In this document: positions 7,226 through 13,871 of the stretch, in pieces
Layout of the letters: each line of letters opens with the position of its first letter
Position numbering within the stretch: position 1 is the first letter of the stretch
Source of the DNA: Pseudomonadota bacterium
Lineage (GTDB): Bacteria; Pseudomonadota; Alphaproteobacteria; Caulobacterales; Caulobacteraceae
Direction of reading: 5' to 3'
NCBI GenBank assembly: GCA_023445955.1
Contig: JAEXJH010000041.1
Coordinates: forward strand, 1-14,402
Length of the DNA: 14,402 nt
Program-made: the position numbers and the translations under genes
Notes under the pieces: model-generated
The model's input: only the letters and a program-made list of their open reading frames with translations
The model's database searches: none
Told to the model about the DNA's origin: nothing

Positions 7226-9130
7226 ATGGAGAACTTCCTCACCCAGACCCTGGTCTATCTGGGCGCGGCCGTCGTCTCGGTGCCGATCGCCAAGCGGCTG
7301 GGGCTCGGCTCGGTGCTGGGCTACCTGATCGCCGGCGTCGTCATCGGCCCGTTCGCCCTGTCGCTGGTCGGCGACCAGGCCGACGTCATGAAGTTCGCCG
7401 AGTTCGGCGTCGTCATCCTGCTGTTCCTGATCGGCCTCGAGGTGCAGCCCTCGATGCTGTGGGACATGCGCAAGGCCATCTTCGGCTTGGGGGGCGCGCA
7501 GGTGCTGGGCACGGCCCTGGCCATCGCCGCCGCGTCGCTGGCGCTGGGCCTGCCCTGGCAGACGGCCCTGGCCGTGGGCTTGGTGCTGGCCATGTCCTCC
7601 ACCGCCATCGTGCTGCAGACCCTGGATGAGAAGGGCCTGCGGCAAGGCCCTGTCGGCCGCGCCGCGTTCGGGGTGCTGCTGCTGCAGGACCTGGCGGTGA
7701 TCCCGATGTTCGCCCTGCTGCCCCTGCTGGCCACCGGCGCGGCGCACCATGCTGCGGGCGGCGGCGGTCACGGCGACGGCAGCCTGGTGGCCCACCTGCC
7801 GATCTGGGCCCAGACCCTGTCGGTGTTCGCCGCCGTGGCCGGCGTGATCGGCGGCGGTCGCTACCTGGTCCAGCCGCTGTTCCGCTTCATCGCCAAGGCC
7901 CGCCTGCGCGAGATCTTCGTCGCCGCCGCCCTGCTGATCGTGGTGGCCGTGGCCAGCCTGATGCAGATCGTCGGCCTGTCGCCCGCGCTGGGAGCCTTCC
8001 TGGCCGGCGTGGTGCTGGCCGAGAGCGAGTTCCGCCGCGAGCTGGAAAGCGACATCGAGCCGTTCCGCGGCCTGCTGCTCGGCCTGTTCTTCATCACGGT
8101 GGGCGCCGGCGTGAACCTGCCCCTGGTGGCCAGCCAGCCCTTGCAGCTGCTGGGCATCGTCGTCGGCCTGATGGTGCTGAAGTTCCTGGTCATGTACGGC
8201 ATCGCCCGCGTGTTCGGCGCGCCCAAGCGCGGGGCGATGGCGGTGGCCACGGCCCTGGCGCAAGGCGGCGAGTTCGCCTTCGTGCTGCTCAGTTTCACGG
8301 TCGGCGCGGGCGTGATCGGCGTGCAGCTGGCGGCCCTGCTGACCGCCGCCGTCGCCGTCTCCATGGCCCTGACGCCGGTGGCCATGATCCTCTACGAGCG
8401 GGTCGCGGCCCTGATGGACGCGGCCATCCCCGACGTCGTTCCCGACACCGGCGACTTCGACGAGGGCGAGCCGGACATCATCATTGCGGGCTTTGGCCGT
8501 TTCGGTCAGATCACCGGCCGCCTGCTGCAGGCCAGCGGCTTCAAGTCGACGGTTCTGGACAGCGACATCGAGCAGATCGAGTTGCTGCAGCGTTTCGGCC
8601 GCCGGGTGCACTATGGCGACGCCACGCGCCTTGATTTGCTGCGCGCCGCCGGCGCCGAGCGGGCCCGGATGCTGATCGTCGCCCTGGACGACCGCGAAAA
8701 GACCGTCGAACTGGTCGAGACCGCCCGCAAGGCCTTCCCCGACCTCGTCATCCTGGCCCGCGCCTGGGATCGTCGCCACGCCTACGACCTCTTGGCCAAC
8801 GGCGCCGATGCGGTCGAGCGCGAGACCTTCGAGTCGGCCCTGGCCCTGGGCAACACCGCCTTGCAGAAGCTGGGCTTCCGCGCCCACCGCGCCCACCGCG
8901 CGACGGCCTTCTTCCGCCGCCACGACCGGCGGGTGTTCGAGGAGCTGCGGCCGATGTGGGGCCAGGAGGAGGCCTATATCCTGGCTTCGCGCGACGCGGC
9001 CAAGACCATGGACCGCCTGCTGGACGCCGACCTGCACCGCATGCGCCCCGGCGACGCCGGCGGGGCCTGGGACACGGCCAGCCTGGACGAGGAGCTGCGC
9101 GAGCGGGCCGAGCAGGAGGGGGCGGACTAG
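7226..9130 (+). CDS. kefB: Kef-type glutathione-regulated K+/H+ antiporter (CPA2 family, KefB/KefC)
   Basis: Inner-membrane potassium efflux antiporter of the CPA2 family. Kef systems open when glutathione adducts of toxic electrophiles form, acidifying the cytoplasm for protection. 634 residues, slightly longer than E. coli KefC. Residues 1-390 hold about twelve membrane segments with FGVVILLFLIGLEV (60-73), the LLLQDLAVIP core (151-160, Q154-D155) and ALGAFLAGVVLAESEF. The cytosolic loop ELESDIEPFRG (272-282) corresponds to the HALESDIEPFKG regulatory loop of KefC, with R at the His position. Residues 417-540 form the RCK/TrkA-N domain: IIIAGFGRFGQITGRLL (418-434) is the nucleotide-binding glycine loop, followed by YGDATRLDLLRAAG and ERETFESAL. 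A His/Gly-rich loop lies at 174-186. Start has AAGG 5 nt upstream. KefB versus KefC cannot be settled. The last four bases overlap the convergent desaturase gene. Confidence 0.92.
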   Translation: MENFLTQTLVYLGAAVVSVPIAKRLGLGSVLGYLIAGVVIGPFALSLVGDQADVMKFAEFGVVILLFLIGLEVQPSMLWDMRKAIFGLGGAQVLGTALAIAAASLALGLPWQTALAVGLVLAMSSTAIVLQTLDEKGLRQGPVGRAAFGVLLLQDLAVIPMFALLPLLATGAAHHAAGGGGHGDGSLVAHLPIWAQTLSVFAAVAGVIGGGRYLVQPLFRFIAKARLREIFVAAALLIVVAVASLMQIVGLSPALGAFLAGVVLAESEFRRELESDIEPFRGLLLGLFFITVGAGVNLPLVASQPLQLLGIVVGLMVLKFLVMYGIARVFGAPKRGAMAVATALAQGGEFAFVLLSFTVGAGVIGVQLAALLTAAVAVSMALTPVAMILYERVAALMDAAIPDVVPDTGDFDEGEPDIIIAGFGRFGQITGRLLQASGFKSTVLDSDIEQIELLQRFGRRVHYGDATRLDLLRAAGAERARMLIVALDDREKTVELVETARKAFPDLVILARAWDRRHAYDLLANGADAVERETFESALALGNTALQKLGFRAHRAHRATAFFRRHDRRVFEELRPMWGQEEAYILASRDAAKTMDRLLDADLHRMRPGDAGGAWDTASLDEELRERAEQEGAD

Positions 9131-10182
9131 ACCGCCGGCTGCTTGGCCGCCGCGTTCTTCTGGCCCACGCGCTTGAAGAGATCGGCCAGGGCCTCGAACA
9201 GGCCCTTCTCGGACGCATGGTGATAGATCGAGTCCGCGCCCAGCGCCTCGGCCAGGCGGGCGTGGGCCTTGCCCAGGTTGTGATAGGGCAGGCGCGGCAG
9301 CAGATGGTGCAGGGCGTGGTAGCGCAGGCCGACCGGGGCCCACAGCTCCGACGCCAGGTTCGGCGGCGGCACGTTGACCGAGTCCAGGAACTGCTCGTCG
9401 AGGGTCATCTTGTCGCCCTCGTTGTCCCACAGGTGGGCGACCAGGGTGCGGGCCTGGTTGACGAAGGTGGCGACCGAGAAGATGGCCAGACCGGTCAGCA
9501 CAGCCCGCAGCGGCAGCACGCCCGCGACCGTGCCGGCGATCACCGCCCACGACCACAGCCAGCAGGCCACGTCCTGGGCTACCCAGGCGGCGCGCCAACG
9601 GCCAAGATCCTCGCGCACGAAGTCGGGATTGATCATCAGGGCCGACAGCTTGGTCTTCACGTAGCGGCCCAGCGGCGGGACGACGAACGACAGCGGGATC
9701 AGGATCGCCGAGCGCAGGATCACGCCCAGCGGGGCCAGCAGCGCCACGAACAGAAAGCCCGCCAGGCCCAGCGGCGTGAAGCGCGCCAGCGGCAGGTATT
9801 CCGGATCCAGCGCCGTGCCGAAGCGGTCCTTGATGTGGTGGATGTTGTGCACGCCCTCGTACATCAGCGAGGGGGTCATCAGCGGCATGCCGACCAGGAT
9901 GTTCCAGCCGACGCGATAGCCGGGCGCCTCATCGTCGCGAATGTGGGTCAGCTCGTGGATGAACGACAGCGCGCGATAGAGGGCCAACACGCTGACCAGG
10001 CCGGCGACCAGGCCGATGGCGAGGTTGCCGGTGGTCGCAGCGACGTACAGCCCGCCCCACATCAGGGCGACCGAGACGAGGGTGTCGATCCAGTAGATCG
10101 CCGGGTTCGGCGTCATCAGGTCGTCGACCAGGCCATAGGCCTGCTTGGTCAGACTGACGCCTTGGCTCGCCAACTTGTTCAC
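9127..10182 (-). CDS. Membrane fatty acid desaturase family protein
   Basis: Di-iron integral membrane oxygenase of the fatty acid desaturase/hydroxylase superfamily. The three histidine boxes are intact: HELTH (76-80), HNIHH (112-116) and HALHH (289-293), plus a fourth candidate ligand H250 in RTLVAHLWDN. 351 residues with hydrophobic stretches at about 34-50, 54-70, 138-170 and 205-240, as expected for membrane desaturases. Substrate and double-bond position are unknown; a lipid acyl chain is most likely, but hydroxylases share these boxes. The start is GTG 10182, supported by GAGG (10191-10188) 5 nt upstream; the next ATG (residue 23) has no ribosome binding site. That GAGG is buried in a perfect 10-bp hairpin in the leader, suggesting translational control. 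It lies 101 bp downstream of the OmpA-like gene on the same strand and shares its stop CTAG with the convergent antiporter gene. Confidence 0.88.
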   Translation of the reverse strand: MNKLASQGVSLTKQAYGLVDDLMTPNPAIYWIDTLVSVALMWGGLYVAATTGNLAIGLVAGLVSVLALYRALSFIHELTHIRDDEAPGYRVGWNILVGMPLMTPSLMYEGVHNIHHIKDRFGTALDPEYLPLARFTPLGLAGFLFVALLAPLGVILRSAILIPLSFVVPPLGRYVKTKLSALMINPDFVREDLGRWRAAWVAQDVACWLWSWAVIAGTVAGVLPLRAVLTGLAIFSVATFVNQARTLVAHLWDNEGDKMTLDEQFLDSVNVPPPNLASELWAPVGLRYHALHHLLPRLPYHNLGKAHARLAEALGADSIYHHASEKGLFEALADLFKRVGQKNAAAKQPAV

Positions 10183-10187
10183 TTCGA

Positions 10188-10235
10188 CCTCGCGCCGCCC
10201 GTCATTGAGAGTGACGAATTGGCGACGGCGCGAGG
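10188..10235 (-). promoter_or_regulatory. Leader hairpin sequestering the desaturase ribosome binding site
   Basis: In the mRNA sense, CCTCGCGCCG (10235-10226) pairs perfectly with CGGCGCGAGG (10197-10188). The second arm contains the GAGG Shine-Dalgarno, 5 nt before the GTG start. Between the arms is a nested stem, CGTCA (10216-10212) with TGACG (10204-10200), around a 7-nt loop. There is no U-run after the stem, so it is not a terminator. It could be a temperature-sensitive, protein-binding or ligand-binding translational switch, or alternatively a DNA operator with long symmetry. Pairing is seen directly; function is inferred. Confidence 0.55.
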
Positions 10236-10254
10236 AAAAGCAACCGCTTGGATC

Positions 10255-10277
10255 AAAAACGCGACGATTTCACGCCG
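10255..10277 (-). terminator. Weak candidate intrinsic terminator after the OmpA-like gene
   Basis: In the mRNA sense, CGGCG (10277-10273) can pair with CGTCG (10266-10262) through one G-U wobble around a 6-nt loop, followed two bases later by five U (10259-10255). The stem is short, so read-through into the desaturase gene is plausible. Confidence 0.25.
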
Positions 10278-10283
10278 TTAGGA

Positions 10284-10955
10284 CTACTGCGTCAGCGGCC
10301 GCAGGATGATCTCCACCCGGCGGTTCTGGGCGCGGCCCGCAGCCGTGGCGTTGTCGGCGATCGGCTGGCGCGAGCCCATGCCGGCCACGAAGACGCGATC
10401 GGTCAGCACCCGGCCCTGGTGGGTCAGATAGTCCGCCACCGCGCTGGCGCGGCGCTCCGAGAGGCCCTGGTTGTAGTCGGCGCCGCCGCTCGAGTCGGCG
10501 TGACCCACCACGTCGATCGTGGTCTGCGGGTAGGCGTTCAGCGTGCGGGCCACGTCGTCCAGCACGCGGGTGAACTGCGGCTGCACGTCCGACTTGTCGA
10601 CGGCGAAGGTCACGTCGCTGGGCATGACCAGCACGATCTGGTCGCCGTTGCGGCGGATCATGACGCCCGAGGTCTCCAGGCTGCGACGCAGATCGGCCTG
10701 CTGGCGGTCCATATAGTTGCCGACCGCGCCGCCGGCCAAAGCGCCGATGCCGGCGCCGATCAGCGCGTTCTTGCGGCCCTGCTCGCCCTTGTTGGTGTTG
10801 GTCAGGTAGCCCAGCAACGCGCCGCCGGCGGCCCCGGCCAGAGCTCCGGTGCCGGTGTTGTTGCGCACCGGCATGCCCGTATAGGGATCGGTGGTGGTGC
10901 AGGCGACCAGAGCGGTGGCGCCCATCAGGACGGCGGCCAAAGCAAACTTGCGCAT
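10284..10955 (-). CDS. OmpA-family lipoprotein with glycine-zipper segment
   Basis: Outer membrane lipoprotein that binds peptidoglycan through a C-terminal OmpA domain, like YiaD. 223 residues. The lipoprotein signal is MRKFALAAVLMGATALVAC with lipobox LVAC and C19 as the lipid-bearing residue; T at +2 favours the outer membrane. Residues about 37-85 are a glycine zipper (GALAGAAGGALLGYL and ALIGAGIGALAGGAVG). The OmpA_C domain fills roughly 110-220 with VTFAVDKSDVQPQ, DVVGHADSSGGADYNQGLSERRA (written here in parts: GHADSSG, then LSERRA) and NRRVEIIL, including the Asp and Arg positions used for diaminopimelate binding. I chose ATG 10955 rather than the longer frame to 11153 because it gives the lipoprotein signal and has GAGGG 8 nt upstream. 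A good promoter lies just upstream. It is divergent from the 2OG oxygenase gene. Confidence 0.93.
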   Translation of the reverse strand: MRKFALAAVLMGATALVACTTTDPYTGMPVRNNTGTGALAGAAGGALLGYLTNTNKGEQGRKNALIGAGIGALAGGAVGNYMDRQQADLRRSLETSGVMIRRNGDQIVLVMPSDVTFAVDKSDVQPQFTRVLDDVARTLNAYPQTTIDVVGHADSSGGADYNQGLSERRASAVADYLTHQGRVLTDRVFVAGMGSRQPIADNATAAGRAQNRRVEIILRPLTQ

Positions 10956-10976
10956 TCTCGCAACCCTCACGGCTTT

Positions 10977-11002
10977 GTTGTAGATCAACGTCAAACGGGC
11001 AA
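10977..11002 (-). promoter_or_regulatory. Probable housekeeping promoter of the OmpA-like lipoprotein gene
   Basis: On the minus strand, TTGCCCG (11002-10996), an 11-nt spacer and TCTACAAC (10984-10977) fit the Caulobacter consensus TTGACGS-N10-14-GCTANAWC at 5 of 7 and 7 of 8 positions. Transcription would start near 10970, just upstream of the GAGGG ribosome binding site (10968-10964). That gives a short leader of about 15 nt. Confidence 0.5.
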
Positions 11003-11118
11003 ACGCCCTTCTTATGGTCAAGTTCCGACATCGCGCCTGACGCCAGGATGAACGGCCTTCGTTTCGCCCGGCGCCCAGTGTAGTAATAAGGAACTTACTC
11101 ATCTCAAGGCTCGCAGAC

Positions 11119-12054
11119 GTGACGACCTCCGCCATCGAACCCATCTCGTTCACCCTCTACAGCAAGGACTTTCCGCGCTTCGCCCAGGAGCTGGGCGCGT
11201 CGTTCGAGCGCTACGGCTTCGCCGTGCTGTCGGAGTACGACATTCCGCAGGACCGCATCGACGCGGCCATCGCCGACACCAAGGCCTTCTTCGCCCTGCC
11301 CGAAGAGACCAAGAAGCAATATGCCGGGATCAAGGGCGGCGCGCGCGGCTACATCCCGTTCGGCGTCGAGACCGCCAAGGGCGCCACACACCACGACCTG
11401 AAGGAATTCTGGCACATGGGCCGCGACCTGCCGCCCGGCCACCGCTTCCGCGCCACCATGGCCGACAACGTCTGGCCGGCAGAGATCCCGGCCTTCAAGC
11501 ATGACGTCAGCTGGTTCTACAACGCGCTCGACAACATGGGCGGCAAGGTGCTGGAGGCGATCGCCACCTACCTGAAGCTGGACCGCGACTTCTTCAAGCC
11601 GACCGTCGAGAACGGCAACAGCGTGCTGCGCCTGCTGCACTATCCGCCGCTGCCGCTGGACGCCACTGGCGTGCGCGCCGGCGCCCACGGCGACATCAAC
11701 ACCATCACCCTCTTGATGGGTGCCGAAGAAGGCGGGCTGGAGCTGCAGGACCGCAACGGCGAGTGGCTGCCGATCAACCCGCCCCCGGGCTGCATCGTCA
11801 TCAATATCGGCGACATGCTGGAGCGCCTCTCCAACCACGTCCTGCCCTCGACCATCCACCGCGTGCAGAACCCGCCGCCCGAGCGCCGCCACATCCCGCG
11901 CTACTCGACGCCGTTCTTCCTGCACTTCGCGTCGGACTACGAGATCAAGACCCTGCCCAACTGCGTCACGCCCGAGAACCCGGACCGCTATCCGGAGTCG
12001 ATCACGGCCGACGAGTTCCTCCAGCAGCGCCTGCGCGAGATCAAGCTGGCCTAA
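11119..12054 (+). CDS. 2-oxoglutarate/Fe(II)-dependent oxygenase, isopenicillin N synthase-like
   Basis: Soluble non-heme iron oxygenase of the IPNS/DIOX superfamily; it should couple decarboxylation of 2-oxoglutarate to oxidation of an unknown substrate. 311 residues, a normal length. The N-terminal DIOX_N part (about 9-120) has FERYGFAVLSEY, PEETKKQYAG and GARGYIPFG. The catalytic core has the iron triad H190-x-D192 in RAGAHGDINTITLL and H247 in STIHRVQNP, and the 2-oxoglutarate-binding pair R261-Y-S263 in RYSTPFFLHF. GLELQDRNGEWLPINPPPG is the family beta-strand block. The start is GTG 11119 with AAGG 9 nt upstream, a rather loose ribosome binding site. A TAGTAA box at 11082-11094 with an upstream TTCGTT may be its promoter, but the match is weak. 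It is monocistronic, ending in a strong terminator. Confidence 0.92.
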   Translation: MTTSAIEPISFTLYSKDFPRFAQELGASFERYGFAVLSEYDIPQDRIDAAIADTKAFFALPEETKKQYAGIKGGARGYIPFGVETAKGATHHDLKEFWHMGRDLPPGHRFRATMADNVWPAEIPAFKHDVSWFYNALDNMGGKVLEAIATYLKLDRDFFKPTVENGNSVLRLLHYPPLPLDATGVRAGAHGDINTITLLMGAEEGGLELQDRNGEWLPINPPPGCIVINIGDMLERLSNHVLPSTIHRVQNPPPERRHIPRYSTPFFLHFASDYEIKTLPNCVTPENPDRYPESITADEFLQQRLREIKLA

Positions 12055-12080
12055 TCGCGCTCTTGGATCCCGGACAAGAC

Positions 12081-12112
12081 AAAGCCCCGCCGATCGCTCG
12101 GCGGGGCTTTTT
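12081..12112 (+). terminator. Strong intrinsic terminator after the 2OG oxygenase gene
   Basis: A perfect 13-bp stem, AAAGCCCCGCCGA (12081-12093) with TCGGCGGGGCTTT (12098-12110), encloses the 4-nt loop TCGC and ends in five T (12108-12112). It lies between the convergent oxygenase and TadG-like genes. On the minus strand the hairpin forms equally well but is followed by TTTGTCTTG, so termination there should be weaker. Confidence 0.9.
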
Positions 12113-12132
12113 CGTTGCGCGCGGCGGGCTCG

Positions 12133-13740
12133 CTACTTCGCGATCCGCAGGTTCGAGATGCCCTGGGCGATCGACTTGAACGACGACTTCAGGTCCGAGC
12201 CCGTCGCCGGGAAATAGACCTTGTCGCTATCGGTCGCGCAGTAGTTCAGCACGTCCTTGGCGTCGGTGCTCGTGACGGTGAAGCCCACGGTGTAGATGGT
12301 CAGGCCGTAGGTCGACTTCTTCATCTCGTCGCACATCTTCTTGGTCTGCGCGAAGGGGTCGCCGTTGGTGGCGTTGCAGTTGATGTGGTCGCTGGCGCTG
12401 CCGCTGCCGCTGTCGGCGTCCTTGGCGATGACGCCCTTGCAGTAAGGCGTGTTGAAGTCACCGTCGGTCATCAGCACCACGACCTTCATCAGGTCCTTGG
12501 CCTTGTATGCGGCCGGACGCTGCGAGGCGTTGGGCCACAGATAGCCGAAGTTCGGCGAGATCATGTACCAGCCCCAGGCGAAGCCGACCTGGCCGGCCGT
12601 CGAGCCGGTGGCCGACAGGCTGGTGATCGCGCTCTTCAGGGCCGTGCGGTCGCTGGACAGCGGCGTGATCGTCGCGCTGGGGCAGGGATTGTTGTCGCTA
12701 TCGTAGTTGCGGCCCACGTACGCCGTGCTGGGCGCGACGTCCGTATAGGCGTTGGTCCCGATGCGTTCGCTGACGCAGTTGCCCAGGGTGAACGTCGTGT
12801 TGCCCCAGTTGGCGTTGGTGAAGTTGAACTTCGTGCACCCCGGATTGGTGGCGCTATACTCGCAGGTGGCGACGCCGCCCGCGGTATATTTCGACGAATT
12901 GGACGTGTTGGCGTTGATCGTGAACGTGTTGGCCGTCGTGGCGGTCACCGAATAGGTGTTGCCGTTCAGCATGGTCATGCCGGCGACGCTGGCGAACGAG
13001 ACCTGATCGCCGGTCACCAGGCCATGGCTGTTCGAGGTGACGACGGCGCTGTTGGCCTTGGTGATGGCCGTGACGTTGTAGCTGCTGACCGGCCCGCGGA
13101 TGTCGTCGGCGTAGGACCCGACATTGACGCCGATCGAATAGGGCACGATCGCCACCTTCGAATAGAACGGCGACTGGACGTCCTTGACGACGATGTCGAT
13201 CAGGTCCGAGGCGCCGGTCTTCAGATCGGACAGGCGCGTGCCGGCCATCGAGCCGGTGATGTCCAGCACGATCGCCACTTCCAGGTTCTTGGACGCGCGC
13301 ACGACGTCCGAGGTCGCCGTGATGGTGATGTTCTGCTTGGTCCACAGATTGGCGATGATCGGCGACAGCGTCCCGGTCGCCGTGCCCAGCACGTGGTTGT
13401 CGGCCCCGGCCTTGAAGGTCGAGTTGCTGGTGGTCAGGCCCAGGTTCAGGCCCGCGATCTCGGCCGCGAAGGCGGGGTCGCCGACGGCGTCCAGCGCGGA
13501 GTCGGTCGTGGCCGTCGAGCGCGCGGCGATCAGGGTGGCCGCGTCCAGGGCGTCCTGCATCTGCCGGCGTTGCAGGCTGACGCGGCTGATGTCCACCAGG
13601 CCGAAGACCAGCACCGCCAGCGGCAAGGCCAGCAGGGCGAACTGAACGGCGATCGCGCCGCGCTCGTCGCGCCGCAGACGGCGAGCGAAGGCGGTGAAGC
13701 CTTCGGCCAGGCGTCGGAGGAGGCGGCTCTGCGTCGGCAT
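12133..13740 (-). CDS. TadE/TadG-like pilus-assembly-type protein with von Willebrand factor A domain and FCCH-like insert
   Basis: Membrane-anchored, mostly periplasmic protein resembling TadG of tight-adherence (Flp) pilus systems. 535 residues. After a basic start, RRDERGAIAVQFALLALP (23-40) begins a single TadE-like membrane helix to about 56, with ISRVSLQRRQMQDALDAATLIAA behind it. The position corresponding to the conserved Glu of TadE-like segments is Gln33. The VWA domain starts near 152: MIDAS motif DITGS (160-164), Thr of TAGQVGFAWGWYMISP (381 onward) and MTDGDF (424-429). Residues 224-289 are an extra module inside the VWA domain (separate entry). Many Cys residues suggest disulfides. 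The C-terminus SIAQGISNLRIAK is typical of the family. No other tad/cpa gene is present, so its partner machinery is elsewhere or absent. Only ATG 13740 can start the frame, as an in-frame TGA lies upstream. The ribosome binding site is weak. Confidence 0.88.
   Translation of the reverse strand: MPTQSRLLRRLAEGFTAFARRLRRDERGAIAVQFALLALPLAVLVFGLVDISRVSLQRRQMQDALDAATLIAARSTATTDSALDAVGDPAFAAEIAGLNLGLTTSNSTFKAGADNHVLGTATGTLSPIIANLWTKQNITITATSDVVRASKNLEVAIVLDITGSMAGTRLSDLKTGASDLIDIVVKDVQSPFYSKVAIVPYSIGVNVGSYADDIRGPVSSYNVTAITKANSAVVTSNSHGLVTGDQVSFASVAGMTMLNGNTYSVTATTANTFTINANTSNSSKYTAGGVATCEYSATNPGCTKFNFTNANWGNTTFTLGNCVSERIGTNAYTDVAPSTAYVGRNYDSDNNPCPSATITPLSSDRTALKSAITSLSATGSTAGQVGFAWGWYMISPNFGYLWPNASQRPAAYKAKDLMKVVVLMTDGDFNTPYCKGVIAKDADSGSGSASDHINCNATNGDPFAQTKKMCDEMKKSTYGLTIYTVGFTVTSTDAKDVLNYCATDSDKVYFPATGSDLKSSFKSIAQGISNLRIAK
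12874..13071 (-). other. FCCH-like beta module inserted in the VWA domain of the TadG-like protein
   Basis: Residues 224-289 read ITKANSAVVTSNSHG, then LVTGDQVSFASVAGMTMLNG, then NTYSVTATTANTFTINA and end in TAGG. This pattern (VVT..HGL..GD.V.F..V.GM..LNG..Y.V....NTFT) is that of the small beta module labelled 'ubiquitin-activating E1 FCCH-like' in databases and common in phage tail-type proteins. It sits between the first MIDAS motif and the MIDAS aspartate loop. Identification is from pattern memory only. Confidence 0.6.
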
Positions 13741-13786
13741 GATCAGGTTCCAGGCGTGTTTTCTCAGGCGGACCTTCGCTCAGGAG

Positions 13787-13817
13787 GGTGAACAAGCCGA
13801 AAACGCTGTTGGTGAAC
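13787..13817. repeat. Two direct GGTGAAC repeats, 24 bp apart
   Basis: GGTGAAC occurs at 13787-13793 and again at 13811-13817, between the divergent TadG-like and trmD genes. Equal orientation and roughly two helical turns of spacing would suit a tandem protein-binding site upstream of the TadG-like gene. Seven-base repeats can occur by chance. Confidence 0.25.
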
Positions 13818-13835
13818 GACGCCCCCAAAACCCAC

Positions 13836-13865
13836 TTCGACTCTGGGCGCGCCTGCGGCTAAAGA
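13836..13865 (+). promoter_or_regulatory. Candidate trmD promoter overlapping a GANTC methylation site
   Basis: TTCGAC (13836-13841), a 16-nt spacer and GCTAAAGA (13858-13865, 6 of 8 to GCTANAWC) are followed 6 nt later by the trmD ATG, implying a leaderless mRNA. GACTC (13839-13843) overlaps the -35 box; GANTC is the target of the CcrM adenine methyltransferase in alphaproteobacteria. The promoter assignment is inference from spacing and similarity. Confidence 0.4.
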
Positions 13866-13871
13866 GCGCCC

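Noticed and set aside
7040..9598. Minus-strand 852-codon open frame
   Set aside because: It crosses three real genes (Kef reductase, antiporter and desaturase) and encodes a Gln/His/Gly/Arg-rich low-complexity chain with no domain; a shadow of the third-position GC bias.
8956..10281. Plus-strand 441-codon frame over the antiporter end and desaturase
   Set aside because: Antisense to the desaturase with its three His boxes; low-complexity product.
10284..11153. Longer start (11153) for the OmpA-like gene
   Set aside because: The extra 66 residues overlap the divergent oxygenase gene, cross the promoter and place the lipoprotein signal in the middle of the protein. ATG 10955 has a proper ribosome binding site.
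12115..13791. Plus-strand 558-codon open frame
   Set aside because: Antisense to the TadG-like VWA protein; composition is Arg/Gly/Val/Asp-rich without recognisable motifs.
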